64,000 nucleotides of DNA from Stenopsyche tienmushanensis (GCA_008973525.1 WACJ01000523.1:992001-1056000), one strand, 5' to 3'. Counted from the stretch's first letter, positions 12,421 to 24,407 are shown. The notes: a model not told the origin generated them from the sequence alone. Translations and numbers: made by a program.

Positions 12421-15400
12421 AAAAAAATGAAGGTAATGGGAGGGCGCGACGATCTCTACATCGGAAGAATTTACTGTGAATAAAAATGTCTTCACATTTT
12501 AATGGATCTTAATGTTTCCACTTTATTTTTAAATAAATTCAACAAAGATCATCGGGGCTACCCGTTGAATGATCTTTTCTACATAATCTATTTCGTGGGA
12601 TTTATTGATCAGAATGCCTTGTTGTGTGTCTATTTGCATTATCGGTAAATTATGACAACCCTTAATACAAAATCGATTTAATGGCGTGTATATAATATTA
12701 ACAAAAAATCATTATGTTGTAACAATCCCGAACAAGAAATTCTTAAAAGCCGTTAATGATCCCGCAGGACAGCGTTAAAGGACACGTCCTTTGGATTCTA
12801 TCTCAGAATAGTTTAAAAACTTAATTGTTGTAGTTGTAACAATTAAAGTCGGTACATTATTTGGTCATGTTTCTCCTTAACGAACCTTAGTTTGACCTCT
12901 TCCAAATTGGATTACCTGCAGATCTTCTCCATTTTTTTCCCCCATGAAAGGATACTCTTCAATGAAAATCAACACGCTTAATTAACAGCGCCATTTCAAC
13001 GCCGGAATATATTTATGATAAATCATAATAATAAAAAAGGGATGATATAATCAGCGCACAGTTCTCGCTAATGAATTGGTTTTTCCCCGTAAATGTGTCT
13101 GACTCACTTTAACCGTACGGGCGTCTCTAATTCCCTCTCTGTTTGATCGGAGCTATCGTCACTCGATATGAATATCAATTTGATTTCAACCCCCCGCCGT
13201 GACACCCTATCCGCCCACAATCTACCCCTTCCCAACCCCGAGACAAATTGACCAATCACCGGCATATTCGTTAATTCGTTTGTAATCGTTCCGCTTGGAT
13301 ACCGAAAGTCAATAGGCGAATTTGTAAAAAATATCTACATATTTGTTTTTGTACTGCCGTTGTGGTTCGAGTTATGACGATTATTGCCACCTCTGTTCAT
13401 AAATTTGCTCGCTCGAATTTTTTAAAGCGACGATGCTAAATTCTGATGATGAAGGCTTGTACGGAAGCAGGAGTGCTCCTCAAAGCAAATTTGTTTGTAA
13501 TTTAGATGACACGTAATCCCTTCCGACTCGATGAGATTCTCCACGAACGACCATTGTAGAAGCAGTGGTGTTTCGTCAACAATATCTGAAGTAGTTCCCA
13601 ATCACAGTGTTTGGTCATCTGGTCATTATATACAGGTTACCAACCGTCATCATACGATCTTGTATACCGATTTAGTCATCGACGCCAATCAAATTATTTC
13701 AACAAAATTTAGACTGTTTGTCGACGGTCGATTCCGTTCTTATTGGAATTGCGGCCATATTATGATGATGTGTTATGATAGCTCTTCTTTTTCTTTTTCG
13801 TTCTGGATATGGAGATTCGGAAAAGATGCTGGCTTCACAAGCGAGCGGTTACGGGTTCTTCTTCACACCAGGTATGTGTTCGGAAGCGATTTTTTAATAA
13901 CATACGACCTACTAACATTGCGAAAATCCCTTAAAAATGATGTGCTTACATTCATTAAAATGCCCAAATTATTAATTGCACTTCCATTGCTCATTTAATG
14001 ACTATGACATTCAATTATCGGTAGTGTCATAAAAGCGTGCCGTCTTTTTATATCAATTTAATAGTATTGTAATTCCCCTATTGCAGAAATTCTTCAGTTT
14101 GTCTTTATTGACGAATTTTGAACAAATTTATTCATCGACATTCATCAATACACAGTCGAATAAGTTGATTCAAATCCTTCAGTTAATCCATGAATGGAAA
14201 GACCTGGATTTGTCTGATCACCAAATCTCGTAAAACGTCGTTAATCGGTATTTTAAGACTCCCTTGACTTAAAAATATACTCGATAGATAATTTGACAAA
14301 TATTTTTTACATATTTGTTCGGTAAAACATCACAAATTATTAGCCTTTTTGTAAAAAAAATGCGAATAAATATCGCATATGAATTTGAATTGTTTCCATT
14401 TTGAGGCGTTTTTTTCTGCAAAAATTGTGCACATGCAGAAACCAAAACCAATCAAAATTAATCAAAAAATAATTGTTTCAAATCCCAGGGTAAAAAAAAT
14501 ATTAGAAAATTTGCGCTTCTTATGTTTTTAATGACTTTTCTTAACGTAAATGTAAAAACGGCACGTATTTTTGGCACTATATTTATATAATAGTTAGATT
14601 GCATAGATCAAAAAAAAAATGATGCCATTCTAATGCATCCGGCGAGTAAATTTGATGCCTTTTAAAAATATATATTTTTCTGATTTTTCTATTAAAAAAA
14701 AGTTCGATATATATATATACCCTACCAAGTGACCGTATGTATGTGTGTGTGTCATGCCATTAGCTGATGGTAATGCCAAGTGGAATGGGATGGGCTTAGC
14801 AATTTGCCAAAAACGCTCCTTAACCGCACATTTCAAAAGTCACGAGCGAAAACACCATCCCTTCTATTCCCATCCCCCGTCTTCCACCCTACACCTCTTA
14901 TAAACGAGTTTGCTTTGTTACAAAGCTACTCTCCCTCTTCTGTCTCCGAAAGCAGACCCAAAACGTTCTTTTTAAAGATATTTTCTCTATTTGCCGAATA
15001 GTTAATATCCAGTGTAGCGCCACATCTTCCAGTATGCTGCAGATTTAAAACATTCAGTTCGATCGACGCGTTCAAACACCAATTGTAATAAAAGCCCACA
15101 AGAGTATCACATCATCGAATGAAACCAAAAAAAATCGATAATTCAAGCTGATGTATCGGCGTTTTAACGAAGGGTCATCCGAATGTGACATCTAGATGTC
15201 ATCACGGTATGGGATTTATTCTGTTTGAAATATTGAATTTCATCTGGAGCTTTGGTAATTTTTGCGACTAAATCATGACCTGGGTGAGTCTTTTGTTTTT
15301 TCAAGACCACTCACTGTTTCAAATGAAATTTGTTTTTCAATATGCAGTTAATAAAATCAATGGACATTCGGAGTTTCGTATCAATTTTTTGTTTATGAAT

Positions 15401-16675
15401 TGGCTTTAAATGAATCGTCTGATAAAATCTCAAGCTTGAGGACGACTTTCAGAGCTTTCGAATTTGTGAATTGTGAAGAAGTTCCTAAGACATTTGTAAT
15501 AGTCTGTACAGGGGTCGTCGGCACAATACACCGAAGTGTGCACATTGTCAGCATCACACCCCATCTCCCTCGCCGTCTCTATATACTTTTGTGTAGTTAC
15601 TTATAACAGGATTCCCAGATAGAAGGCAATTAACTAATTCGATTTGTGATCTCCCCTCCGGTTACTCCCATCCTGGCCCAATCCTCCCCTTCCTGTGACG
15701 CCGACGTTATACGTGTACTTGTTCGCATCATTCGCCGAAATGAGACCATTTTTATATACGTCCATATTTCTTTTTAGCATGCGACAATCGAAATTCCAGC
15801 CGATCCAAAGACTATGATAAATAAAATAGCAAAAAAATTAGATGACAAATATTTGCATAAAATTTTTAAAAATGGCGATTTTATCATCGGCCATTTTATT
15901 TCGCATTATGCAAAATATCTAAACGCAGTAAAAATTTGTTTTTTTATTTATTTCAATTGATAGTCCAATTCCATATCAGATTTAAACAGGTTTCTCAGAA
16001 ATTTATGGCGGGAAATTCAAGTATTTCGGCGTGTTCATCCTACACACTCTAATAATTATGATCTTCCTCTTTGTGTTTGCTTGTCTTCTATGCGAAATAA
16101 ATGTCGTTTAATTCTCTGGTGTGCCCGTTATATGTGTAGGTATAGAAAAGCGCCACGGAAATTGTCACTAATTACATCATAACGACGCCATTTTGTAAAT
16201 TTTCCCGCCGTCCCCGCCTCCGTATACGTCACACCCACGCTTTCCGTTGTAATCGGCTTGTTCTTCGTTTTTTTTTACGTTTTTTGCCGTACCGTGTCTG
16301 AAAACAGTGTCGCTCAGTGCAAAATGGAAAAATTCGCATTAAAATATAGATAAAAACAAATTTATTCGGCGGCCATCTTACCTGTAAATCCCACCAAATC
16401 GCTCAAGGATTTGATCTAAATTCGAATCTAATCTCTCTATAACTTTTAACTGTAAAATTAAGATACACAACTATTTTGTACAGCTTTGAATACATATTTT
16501 CTTGTATAAAAAAAGCAATAAACATACAAAAGTAAAAAAACCTTTTACTGCTACGGTAAGCAAGATGCACTATAGGGTTAAACACTGATGCACAAAAATT
16601 ACTCGTATACAAAAATTTTGAAATCATCAATGAGCCAATAGCGATTAATACGGGGAATCCTAGCAATATTTTTTT

Positions 16676-16960
16676 TTGGTCCCGCGTGTTTGTCAGCCAT
16701 TTTGTTCAGTCAAAGTAAATTCTTCCGATGGAGAGGTCGTCGATGTTTATGGCAGTGATGTGATGAGTCGACAACATTTCACGAAATGAGTTAAGATCTT
16801 TAGAGAAGGCCGTACTGATACTCGCGACGAGGCAAGGAGTCAGAGACCATCAGTCATTTCTTTCAATGTGGCAGGCCCACAAAGATATCAACAAAATTCT
16901 GGGCAATCCAATTCAAAGTCTAGAAGGCGCTGATATAAGACCCAAACATTTAGAAAAACA
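16676..16960 (+). pseudogene. 5' end of a mariner-like element
   Basis: A plus-strand fragment begins GGTCCCGCGTGTTTGTCAGC. It then encodes shattered pieces of the N-terminal helix-turn-helix region (VYGSDVMSRQH-like, then REGRTDTRDEARS-like). The same leader appears in reverse at 19,260-19,310 and 33,050-33,100, so these are copies of one family. No intact frame remains. Confidence 0.7.
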
Positions 16961-17567
16961 ATAGGATTCAATATAAAAATGTTTATGAAATTAATTTATT
17001 TATAAGCAAACTCTTCTTCTTTTTATAAACTTTTGGAATTTTTTTAAACATATTTTCATAGAGTTTTTTACAAAAATTGTAAAGCAATGGGATTCTTACT
17101 CCTATAATAAATTCTTATGATAAACATTTAATTGCAGAATAATTTGTGGAAATCGTGGAAAACGTTTTTGGAACAAATTTACAAATATTTCTAATCAATC
17201 ATCTCGAACTAGGTTTATGCAGTCTCTTGGTTGTGTAAAATTAATTCTTTTAATTTTTTGGGAAATTAATTTGAAAATGAACTTCTTCTACATTTTAAGT
17301 TAATATTAAGCAATGTCTAAATTTGTTTAGTATAGATATATAATAGTTATTGGATATTGGAGTAAAAGTTGCAATCATTTTTTCTATGCTGCCAAAATCG
17401 AATCCATAATAACTAATTCACCCTTCGCGTTTAATTAACTTTTCAAGCTCAATTTTCTAATTGAAAAGAGCCCCTAATAAAACAAATGGGATGTCTAAAA
17501 GATCATCACGTAGGTTATATCAACATTCATGCGTTTTATAAAAATCAATAAAGACTTTATTTTAGGG

Positions 17568-17875
17568 GGACCAAATAGTGCAAAAATGTGCAAATTTATT
17601 TAAAAAAATATATACAATATTATAAAATATAATTGCATTATTTGCTCGTTGCAGTGAATGCGTACGTTACCCATGCTACCCCATAACACCCATCCTATTC
17701 GTTTTTTCGATGAGTTTTAAATTTTTTTGTATCCATGGGGATCCCAGTTTTCGATTATTTGCCGTGGATTTAACTCGATTAGGAATTTTAGTTCAACATT
17801 TTCAAAATTCGAAGGTTTACATTTATCACTTTAAATGAATACTCTTTGATCCTCCTAATATTTAAGCTAGTATTC
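17568..17875 (-). mobile_element. mariner deletion derivative (family with KRIGWVLWG motif)
   Basis: Ends resemble one another in inverted orientation (TAGGGGGACCAAATAGTG near 17,568 and CTCTTTGATCCTCCTA near 17,868). The minus strand encodes NPRQIIENWDP and KKRIGWVLWG, part of the second helix-turn-helix and linker of a mariner transposase. Related fragments occur at 25,270, 29,040, 29,300 and 34,800. At about 300 bp most of the gene is missing. Confidence 0.72.
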
Positions 17876-18784
17876 TTGAACGTCATTACAAAAAAAAAAT
17901 GTTGAGGTATAAATTCGCGTAAGGTTAATTTGCAAACCATATTGTTTCAAACGTTACAAAGAAAGAACACGTCGATACAAAGATAAGATATAAATAAGTG
18001 GCTAAATTTAAGTATACAGTCGAATGCATCGAAATGTCTCCCTTATCGGCCATAATTAATACTTGTTATTTGTTTAGGCAATCTTGATATAATATTTTAA
18101 AGTTGACAAGTCGACGATAGACAGCTTTGTATTGCTGTTTGAAAATGAAAAAAAAAATCACCAAATCTGATGGAGATAATCGCCCGAAATCATACAATTA
18201 GCTCGATAATCGCGTCGAATATCGACAATTGATGAATGTTCATTAACGTATTGACGCATTTCCTTGATTCATTAACTGATCGCGATAATTCATTATAAGG
18301 GCCCAAATTTGTATTGCGATAATTTATTCACGGGCTCAATAAAAACACGTCGGAAAATCACTTCGGCTGCGAAAAACGCGCCGCGCCAAATCGTGCATAA
18401 TTCGGAAGGGATGCATTTTTCCGAACGATGATAATCATGATAATAAATCTAATCTACGGATGATCTATACACGCCCCCCGTAAATTTGGACAATGTGCGT
18501 ACACAATCCATCATATATAATTGATCGATATCGTTCGGCTGAATATTCTGATCCTCTTTTTAAAAGGTGCTTAGATTTTGGAGCAATATATTCCAAGATA
18601 ACAGCGGTTAATTGACGTCATTAAGTTAATTGAAAAATTTTCCATCAAAACAATTTAATAGATCGGATCACAATTAAGTACTGAAGGATGCTTGGCTTAA
18701 TCCAAAAATAGGATATATTAATTGATTATTGTTTTCTTTTTAATTTTATATACAAAAAAATCGAAAGATTCTTGTATTTAATTG

Positions 18785-19310
18785 AAGTTTACAGGATACT
18801 TCGCAAATATATTAAACTATTTTTCAACATAATCACCGTTGAGGGACTGTTTTTTTATGCCAGTGTCATAGACCTGCACTGCCAATTGTATTTTGGATTC
18901 TGGGGTGTAGTGACACACCCACGTCTTATCTTCTGCCACGATAGAATCCAGAAAAGCTTATCCTTCTTGTGTAAAACACATTATGTGAGCATTCTGGGCA
19001 CCCATCTTACACACAACTTCTTCTAAGCAGGTTTTTCAGATACAATACTATCGAGAAGATTTCTAAAAATACCAGGATATTCTTCGTAAAGGTCGTTTCA
19101 CACTTGTTCTTCCATTTTTTGCACAAGTTCCTCAGAAGTCGCTGGTCATGAAATGCGACCTTCTCTGAACAACCTAACCCACTTCGTAACATGTTATCGA
19201 TTCATCATATCACTATCATAAACTTCGATGACCTCTCCATCGGAAACATTTACTGTGGCTGAACAAAATGGCCGACAAACACGCGAGACCAATCAAACTG
19301 ACCGTTAGGA
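18785..19310 (-). pseudogene. Degraded mariner-like transposase, second copy of the 11.6-kb family
   Basis: The lower end repeats the C-terminal region found at 11,650 (TTTTCAACATAATCACCGTT). The middle repeats the KWKNKCET/LCARWV block in shifted frames (19,007-19,150). The upper end is the leader found at 16,676 in the opposite direction. An internal deletion removes the catalytic half. Frames are broken throughout. Confidence 0.72.
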
Positions 19311-19393
19311 TAACTATACACGCCAGATGCATCAAATTCGAAACAAAAAGAATCTCCCTGCCTCAGAAGCCCTTGTAATATTACTTTCTAGAT

Positions 19394-19571
19394 AAGCGGT
19401 TCCCAATCATATGTAGTCAGCGGATACCCTTTTAAACAAATTTTTTTCACAGATACCCTCTTAAAAATTGACTTAACTTAATTTTTCAAGCAAATAAACA
19501 TTTCTTACTCAAAAATATATTTTTGTAATAAAATATTTTATACAGTTTGAACCCCAGTTTAAAAACCGCTG
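19394..19571. mobile_element. hAT-type MITE relative, no matching target duplication
   Basis: The left end AAGCGGTTCCCAATC and right end CCCCAGTTTAAAAACCGCTG match the termini of the MITEs at 5,303 and 24,089, with the same GATACCCTCTTAAA-like internal motifs. Flanks (TTCTAGAT left, AACAAAAT right) do not match, so the copy is rearranged or one end is eroded. Confidence 0.65.
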
Positions 19572-19599
19572 AACAAAATGAATGAATAATTTATAGAGT

Positions 19600-19935
19600 C
19601 AGCGGTTTTTTAATTGGGGTCCGCAAAATCATTGCCAAGGGTCCGCAAAATTATAAAAAGCGTTTATCTATACTTGAACAAGATATTTTCATGGAATTAT
19701 TTATAGAAAACATTATATAAAATCTATTTTGACCGAGAAAACTTTGTTTGTTTGAATAATTAAGTCTCAAGAACGACATAAAATGTTGGGAAGGGGTCCG
19801 CGAAAAAAATTTACTCAAGAAGGGGTCCGCAAACTACAAATATTTTTATTACTTATTCTCGGTGATGTTCAATAGCTTCGATACCCTGTTTATAGTGAGA
19901 ACCGTTAAACCCCTCAAAATAGCCATTAACCGCTG
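19600..19935. mobile_element. hAT-type MITE relative in the opposite orientation
   Basis: Starts CAGCGGTTTTTTAATTGGGG 28 bp after the previous MITE and ends in ACCGCTG near 19,935. It carries several GGGGTCCGC motifs and the CTTGAACAAGATATTTTC segment shared with the copies at 5,303 and 24,089. The 8-bp flanks do not match. Confidence 0.6.
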
Positions 19936-20039
19936 ACTCCACCTCTATATTGTTGGCAAATCTTTTATCATCGAGCCATTTTTATCAAGTTTGGAAATAG
20001 AAAAATAATGCAAAGGGACTAAATCTGGCGTTGCTTTTT

Positions 20040-20440
20040 TTAAAGCCGAATCTTCTCTTTCAGTCCATTGTTTTGACTCTTCTTTGTCTCAGGTGTGAAA
20101 TAATGGATCCATGTTTCATCCATGGATACATGCTACGAAACATCACAAAAACACTCGATTGTAACATCCCCACGGCGCTGTTTTAGTTCTATTGTGAGCA
20201 AAAGCGGGACTCATCTTGCGCACAGCTTTCTTATGTCCAAATTTTCGATTAATATTCGATGTACAGCACTTTTTAAAATGCCTGTTATGTCTGCTAGATC
20301 GTGCATTTTCAGTCGATGGTCATCCATTTTTAAACTCTGTCACCCAATATTTTACTGTTGTAAACGAAAGAGCAGTCTTCTCAAGTCAGTACTTCTGCGA
20401 CTACGCTCGTATCATAAGATGCATTTCTTGTAAGATTATT
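20040..20440 (-). pseudogene. Degraded mariner transposase fragment (DETWIHYFTPETK family)
   Basis: The minus strand encodes DETWIHYFTPETKK near 20,080-20,125 (second catalytic Asp region) and, upstream, a block corresponding to LDMRKLCARWVPRLLT near 20,190-20,250. Both are in broken frames. The same family is seen at 50,220-50,640. Confidence 0.72.
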
Positions 20441-20666
20441 TAAATTAGCATTTGGGTATTAATTTATAAGATCTTTGATAACTAAATCTGCTTAAATTTA
20501 AACCATATTCTTCGTGTGATATAAAAACACCATCGAAGAATTTCATAATTTAAATTAAACTTTTTCCAGCATTCCATATAGCGTCGGTATACTCGCAGCA
20601 CTGCAGATTTGTAGCCAATTTTTGGCAATTTCGCAGTGTTTGTAGACTGTCAGACATTTAACGAAT

Positions 20667-21089
20667 TTATAAGCACGCGCATATAATCGTCTGTGTGTCC
20701 TGAAACTCATCGGGTGTTTCAGGACAAACGACGCGTGTAAAGTTAACCGGCTCATCGCAAACTGTTGATGATGTCCAATTAGTGAGGTGAGTCGACTCAC
20801 GGTTTGCAGAATCGTTGCATTTATACCAAATCCATATTTTGTCCATAGTGCATCCAGACCAAATTGGCAAATTCAATTTATGAATACCGGAGATGAAACC
20901 TTGTTTCAAAAAAAGAGTGATGAAAATATGTCTTCGTGGATTTGCATTTGAACGCAGGACCGCCCGTGAAAGAACGACGCCCCAGTTTCCTGTCCAAATT
21001 CTACTAGACTTTAAATCAGGATTGAAACGTATCCCGAGTGTGTACACGTATGAATGATAAAGATGACAAATGCGATGCTGTGTGTCCAT
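20667..21089 (-). other. Unrecognised 140-codon open frame in the exex intron
   Basis: A minus-strand frame of 140 codons starting MDTQHRICHLYHSY, with a more balanced base composition than its surroundings and several Cys and Trp residues (e.g. LPIWSGCTMDKIWIWYKC). I do not recognise the family. It could be a fragment of a retrotransposed gene, part of an unknown transposon, or chance. No splice context or partner supports a working gene. Confidence 0.2.
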
Positions 21090-21904
21090 CCCGAGGGCTA
21101 TTTCAACAATACGATTTTTTGCTTGAAGGGCTTAAGCCTCCATCCTTGCTTTCCCTCGTAAGCACTTGAGCAATCAATCCACAATACAGGAGACCTTCTG
21201 GCATAAATATACCTTAATCTGACACATTTCATCATGGGCTTAGACCCTTACCACTCATCTTGCTGACCGAAGAATCACAACTTATTTAATACATTTATGA
21301 AAATCTTAACAGCCGAATCATTCTGATGTCTTCCAGGATTTCTTTTTGAATTAATAAAGCAATCCCAAGATCATACGCTTCAAAACATATTTTATGTTCG
21401 TTCAAATATCCAACGCGGCTTTGCTTGGAGACACGTATACGGGCGATCCAATTTCGATGAATATGTCGCATAAATCTGACCGAATTTGCGATTTAAGATA
21501 AGCCCAAACAAATAAGTCTAAATATGAAGAAGTCCATGCCTTCAATTAATTATATTATACTAGTTTAGGCTACAAAAAGTGGCTTATTGTGTATAAGCCA
21601 CTGCTAAAGTGGATACGAAATGATTAAATATGACTTTTTTGGCGAAATTTTTCTCCAATGGAGTACTGATTTTAAAAATTAAATTTTGATAATTTGCATA
21701 CGTTGTACAAAATTATAATCTTCTATAATAATTTGCCATATATTATTAAATAATTTACAATGAATTTAATTAATTTTGCTTTGATAATATGGTCGCTATA
21801 ATTTAATAAATATTGAGCGACTTTGTTGAAATGTACAAGCATTTAGAAATATTTTACAATATAATGGTATGAGTTTGTATATTATATTATATTTGTAATT
21901 TCAG

Positions 21905-22062
21905 GGGCATCTCATGCATTACTTGGAAAAACAAGAAGACCTAGGACCGCATTTACCTCCCAGCAATTGCTGGAATTAGAAAAACAATTTAGACTTAACA
22001 AATACTTATCGAGACCAAAAAGATTCGAAGTTGCTACAGGATTAATGCTGACTGAGACGCAG
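21905..22062 (+). CDS. exex: MNX/exex coding exon 3 (homeodomain helices 1-2)
   Basis: This 158-bp exon lies between acceptor ATTTCAG (ends 21904) and donor ACGCAG|GTATTT (22062/22063). It reads ...[15 protein letters not shown]..., then the arm, helix 1 and helix 2 of the homeodomain, including [20 protein letters not shown]. That text is diagnostic of the MNX class. The exon ends in phase 0 after the Gln at homeodomain position 44. The 44/45 split is a frequent homeobox intron site. Confidence 0.98.
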
Positions 22063-22144
22063 GTATTTAAATATATATTTGTTTTGGATCCATTCAAATC
22101 TATTTAAATAGGTGAGTTTTTCACATTTTGGAAATTTGTTACAG

Positions 22145-22648
22145 GTGAAAATCTGGTTCCAAAATCGACGTATGAAGTGGAAGAGATCGAAAAAAGCCCA
22201 ACAAGAAGCAAAAGTCAAAGATGGCCAACATGGCAGTCAGTCAAATAGCATAGAAGCAGACAAGACAGCAAAACATACAAAAAGTGAACAACAAACCCCA
22301 GCAAAAACCCTAAATGTACCAAACACCAATGTACCCAATTCCAATGTCTTAATCCCCACATTGCCTGCACTCATCGATAGGGATAGAGCAATCGCTTTAG
22401 AAAGAGATAGAAACGCTTCATTAGAAAGAGAAAGAGCCATTGCATTAGATCGAGATTTAGAAAATAGATCCATTGAGAGTAGAGATAGACCAGTTTCTCT
22501 AGATCGGGATAGATCGGTGACCGCTGGTAGTTTTAGCAATTCAATGGAGGGCAGTACGAGACGAGGTCTCGTAAATCTGACCATCCAGGAAAGCGTCAGA
22601 GGAAACGGAAACGCCTCCATAGATATGTTTAGACCCTACGTAGTTTGA
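22145..22648 (+). CDS. exex: MNX/exex coding exon 4 (recognition helix, C-terminal tail, stop)
   Basis: After an 82-bp intron, acceptor TGTTACAG leads into VKIWFQNRRMKWKRSKKAQQ, the DNA-recognition helix with Gln50 and Asn51. The remaining tail of about 145 residues is polar. It contains a run of Arg-Asp/Arg-Glu units (22375-22515; LDRDR, LERDR, LERER, LDRDL) that looks like an expanded low-complexity repeat. The protein ends in DMFRPYVV and a TGA at 22646-22648. Downstream of the stop the sequence is AT-rich with AATAAA at 23087-23092. The tail repeat has no known function that I can assign. Confidence 0.97.
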   Translation: MKIWFQNRRMKWKRSKKAQQEAKVKDGQHGSQSNSIEADKTAKHTKSEQQTPAKTLNVPNTNVPNSNVLIPTLPALIDRDRAIALERDRNASLERERAIALDRDLENRSIESRDRPVSLDRDRSVTAGSFSNSMEGSTRRGLVNLTIQESVRGNGNASIDMFRPYVV

Positions 22649-23115
22649 AATTGCATAAGGGTTCAATTTAGAATAGGTTGCTAATCGATTGTAGAATTCT
22701 TAACATGTATCCAACATTCACATAGGGTTCAATGTGCAGCTCGACGAAGCAATTAATCGAGCTTTCTCCAAATTTAAAATCATCCCCCGCCACAGCCCGA
22801 ATCGGAGGGAGGAATCAAAAACAAATCGCCGTTGTATAATTTAAAAAAAACGTGTGTCAATTTTATCGGCGATCAGAATCATTAAATTTCAGACCTCTCA
22901 ACATATATGCATGGCCTTAAATCAATTAAACCGACATTTAGAAAAATCAATATTTAAACAACAAAATCGACAAGCTCAGAATCTCCAAGTCGCCGTACCA
23001 TTATCTCTAAATATTTATAAACGAAATTATTGATTAAAGATTTATACGATAAACCGCATGTACAATGAATACATAGAGGATGTGTAAATAAAAATATGCA
23101 ATATTCTTATGCAAT
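22649..23115 (+). terminator. exex: 3' UTR and probable polyadenylation signal of MNX/exex
   Basis: The sequence after the stop has no open frame. It contains the polyadenylation hexamer AATAAA at 23087-23092, about 440 bp after the stop, followed by a T-rich stretch. Transposon-derived sequence starts at about 23,360. The transcript end is inferred only from the hexamer. Confidence 0.5.
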
Positions 23116-23359
23116 AATTTTGTTGATTTGTGATGTTTTTCTAGTCATTATACTTTAAAAAAAAGACGCTCAGGTCCTATTTATCGTCGTTTAATCGAAA
23201 AAAATTCAAATCGAACGTAGACATCAAAGCTCGGCGTGTTGATTAACTCTTTGCAGTCCGTGTCCACGTTTATGATCGTAAAGCTTGAAAAAATGTAGCA
23301 CTAACTCGATATAAATTTAAACTTCTTTCTAGGGATGATAGTACATATATGTGTTAATA

Positions 23360-23990
23360 TTTTAATCGTTCGAGGGTCATCCAGAAAATAAGATTACAAC
23401 ATTTATGTGGAATCAATAAATATATTAATGTATATTTCAACCTAATCATCGTCGAAGTCAAGACATTTCTGTAATCGGGGCATCAGCTTTTGAGACCCGT
23501 TCATGAATGCAGACCATGTTCTGTGGACATATTTAGGCATGACGTCCAATTGCGAGGCGCTCTTTCGATGTGTCAGTGGTCCGAAACCCGGACCGGTTGG
23601 ACACAAAAACCAAAATCCTTAGCTAGCTTCTTCCTGTGCTCACAGCTCAGAGCCGCCAGCTCTTTTTGGATTTTAGGGTGTAGTAATACATCCATATCTC
23701 ATCCTACATCACGATAAAATCCAGAAAAGTTCCTCCTTCGTGTGCAAAACGATCCAAAAATTCACGTGTGTGTATTCTGGGCACCCACCTTGCACATAGA
23801 TTCTTGTAACCAAGTTTTTTCGATACAATAACATCAAGGAGACTTCGAGAAATGTCAGGAAATTCTTCATGAAGGCCGTCAATCATCATAAGACGGTCAT
23901 TTCGCACATGTTCTTTATTTTTCTACACAAGTTTGTCAGAAATGACTGATGGTCTCCGACTCCTTGCCTTGCCGTACGAATATCAGTATG
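23360..23990 (-). pseudogene. Degraded mariner-like transposase
   Basis: The minus strand at 23,704-23,907 reads HEEFPDISRSLLDVIVSKKL, then GYKNLCARWVPRI, the linker between the DNA-binding and catalytic domains of mariner transposases. The lower part (23,365-23,520) corresponds to the C-terminal end seen at 11,650. Frames are broken and the catalytic residues are not all present. Confidence 0.8.
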
Positions 23991-24080
23991 ACCTTCTCTG
24001 AACAACTCTTCTGTTTGTTTGAAAGATTATGTCTCAAGAACGACGTAAAATGTCTAGGGTTCGCGAAAAAAATTTCAATA

Positions 24081-24407
24081 TTCTAGATCAGCGCTTCTTG
24101 AACTTATGTAGTCCGCGGACCCCCTCTTGAGAAAAATTTCTTTCACGGATCCCCTTTTGAACAATTTTTTTTTCGCGGACCCTCTCTTTAACAAACTTTT
24201 TTTTGGGAGACCCCATTCCAACCCTTGTGGACTTACTTTTTCAAACAAATAAATATTTCTTGGTCAACATAGATCTTTTTACAATGTTTTCTGTAAATAA
24301 TTCGACGTAAATATCTTTTTCAAGTATAGATAAATGCTTTGTTTATATTCTCGCGGACCCCCAGTAATGTCTTCGCGGACCCCAGTTTAAGGACCGCTAT
24401 TCTAGAT
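24081..24407. mobile_element. hAT-type MITE with perfect 8-bp target-site duplication TTCTAGAT
   Basis: The element is 24089-24399 (311 bp), from CAGCGCTTCTTGAACTT to CCAGTTTAAGGACCGCTA. It is flanked by TTCTAGAT at 24081-24088 and 24400-24407. It repeats the GCGGACCCC motif several times, like its relatives at 5,303 and 19,394. It has no coding capacity and would depend on a hAT transposase from elsewhere. Confidence 0.9.

Larger units (their letters stand above)
1293..21904 (+). other. exex: Large second intron of MNX/exex (about 20.6 kb)
   Basis: The donor at 1293 and acceptor ending 21904 join phase 1 to phase 1 with no coding exon recognisable between them. It holds transposon relics that are listed separately: a SINE-like block near 3,640-3,900, hAT MITEs near 5,300 and 19,400, a mariner derivative at 8,321-8,973, and mariner-like fragments near 11.6, 16.7, 17.6, 18.8 and 20.1 kb. 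The remainder (1,293-3,640; 3,900-4,570; 4,765-5,294; 5,554-8,320; 8,974-11,619; 12,421-16,675; 17,880-18,780; 21,110-21,904) is AT-rich DNA in which I see no gene. GC-richer islands at about 7,910-8,090, 9,120-9,250, 13,100-13,310, 14,830-14,960, 15,640-15,730 and 16,190-16,310 could be regulatory elements. Confidence 0.9.

Noticed and set aside
13531..13998. 155-codon plus-strand open frame in the exex intron
   Set aside because: No recognisable domain, no splice context, and composition follows the local sequence; most likely chance.
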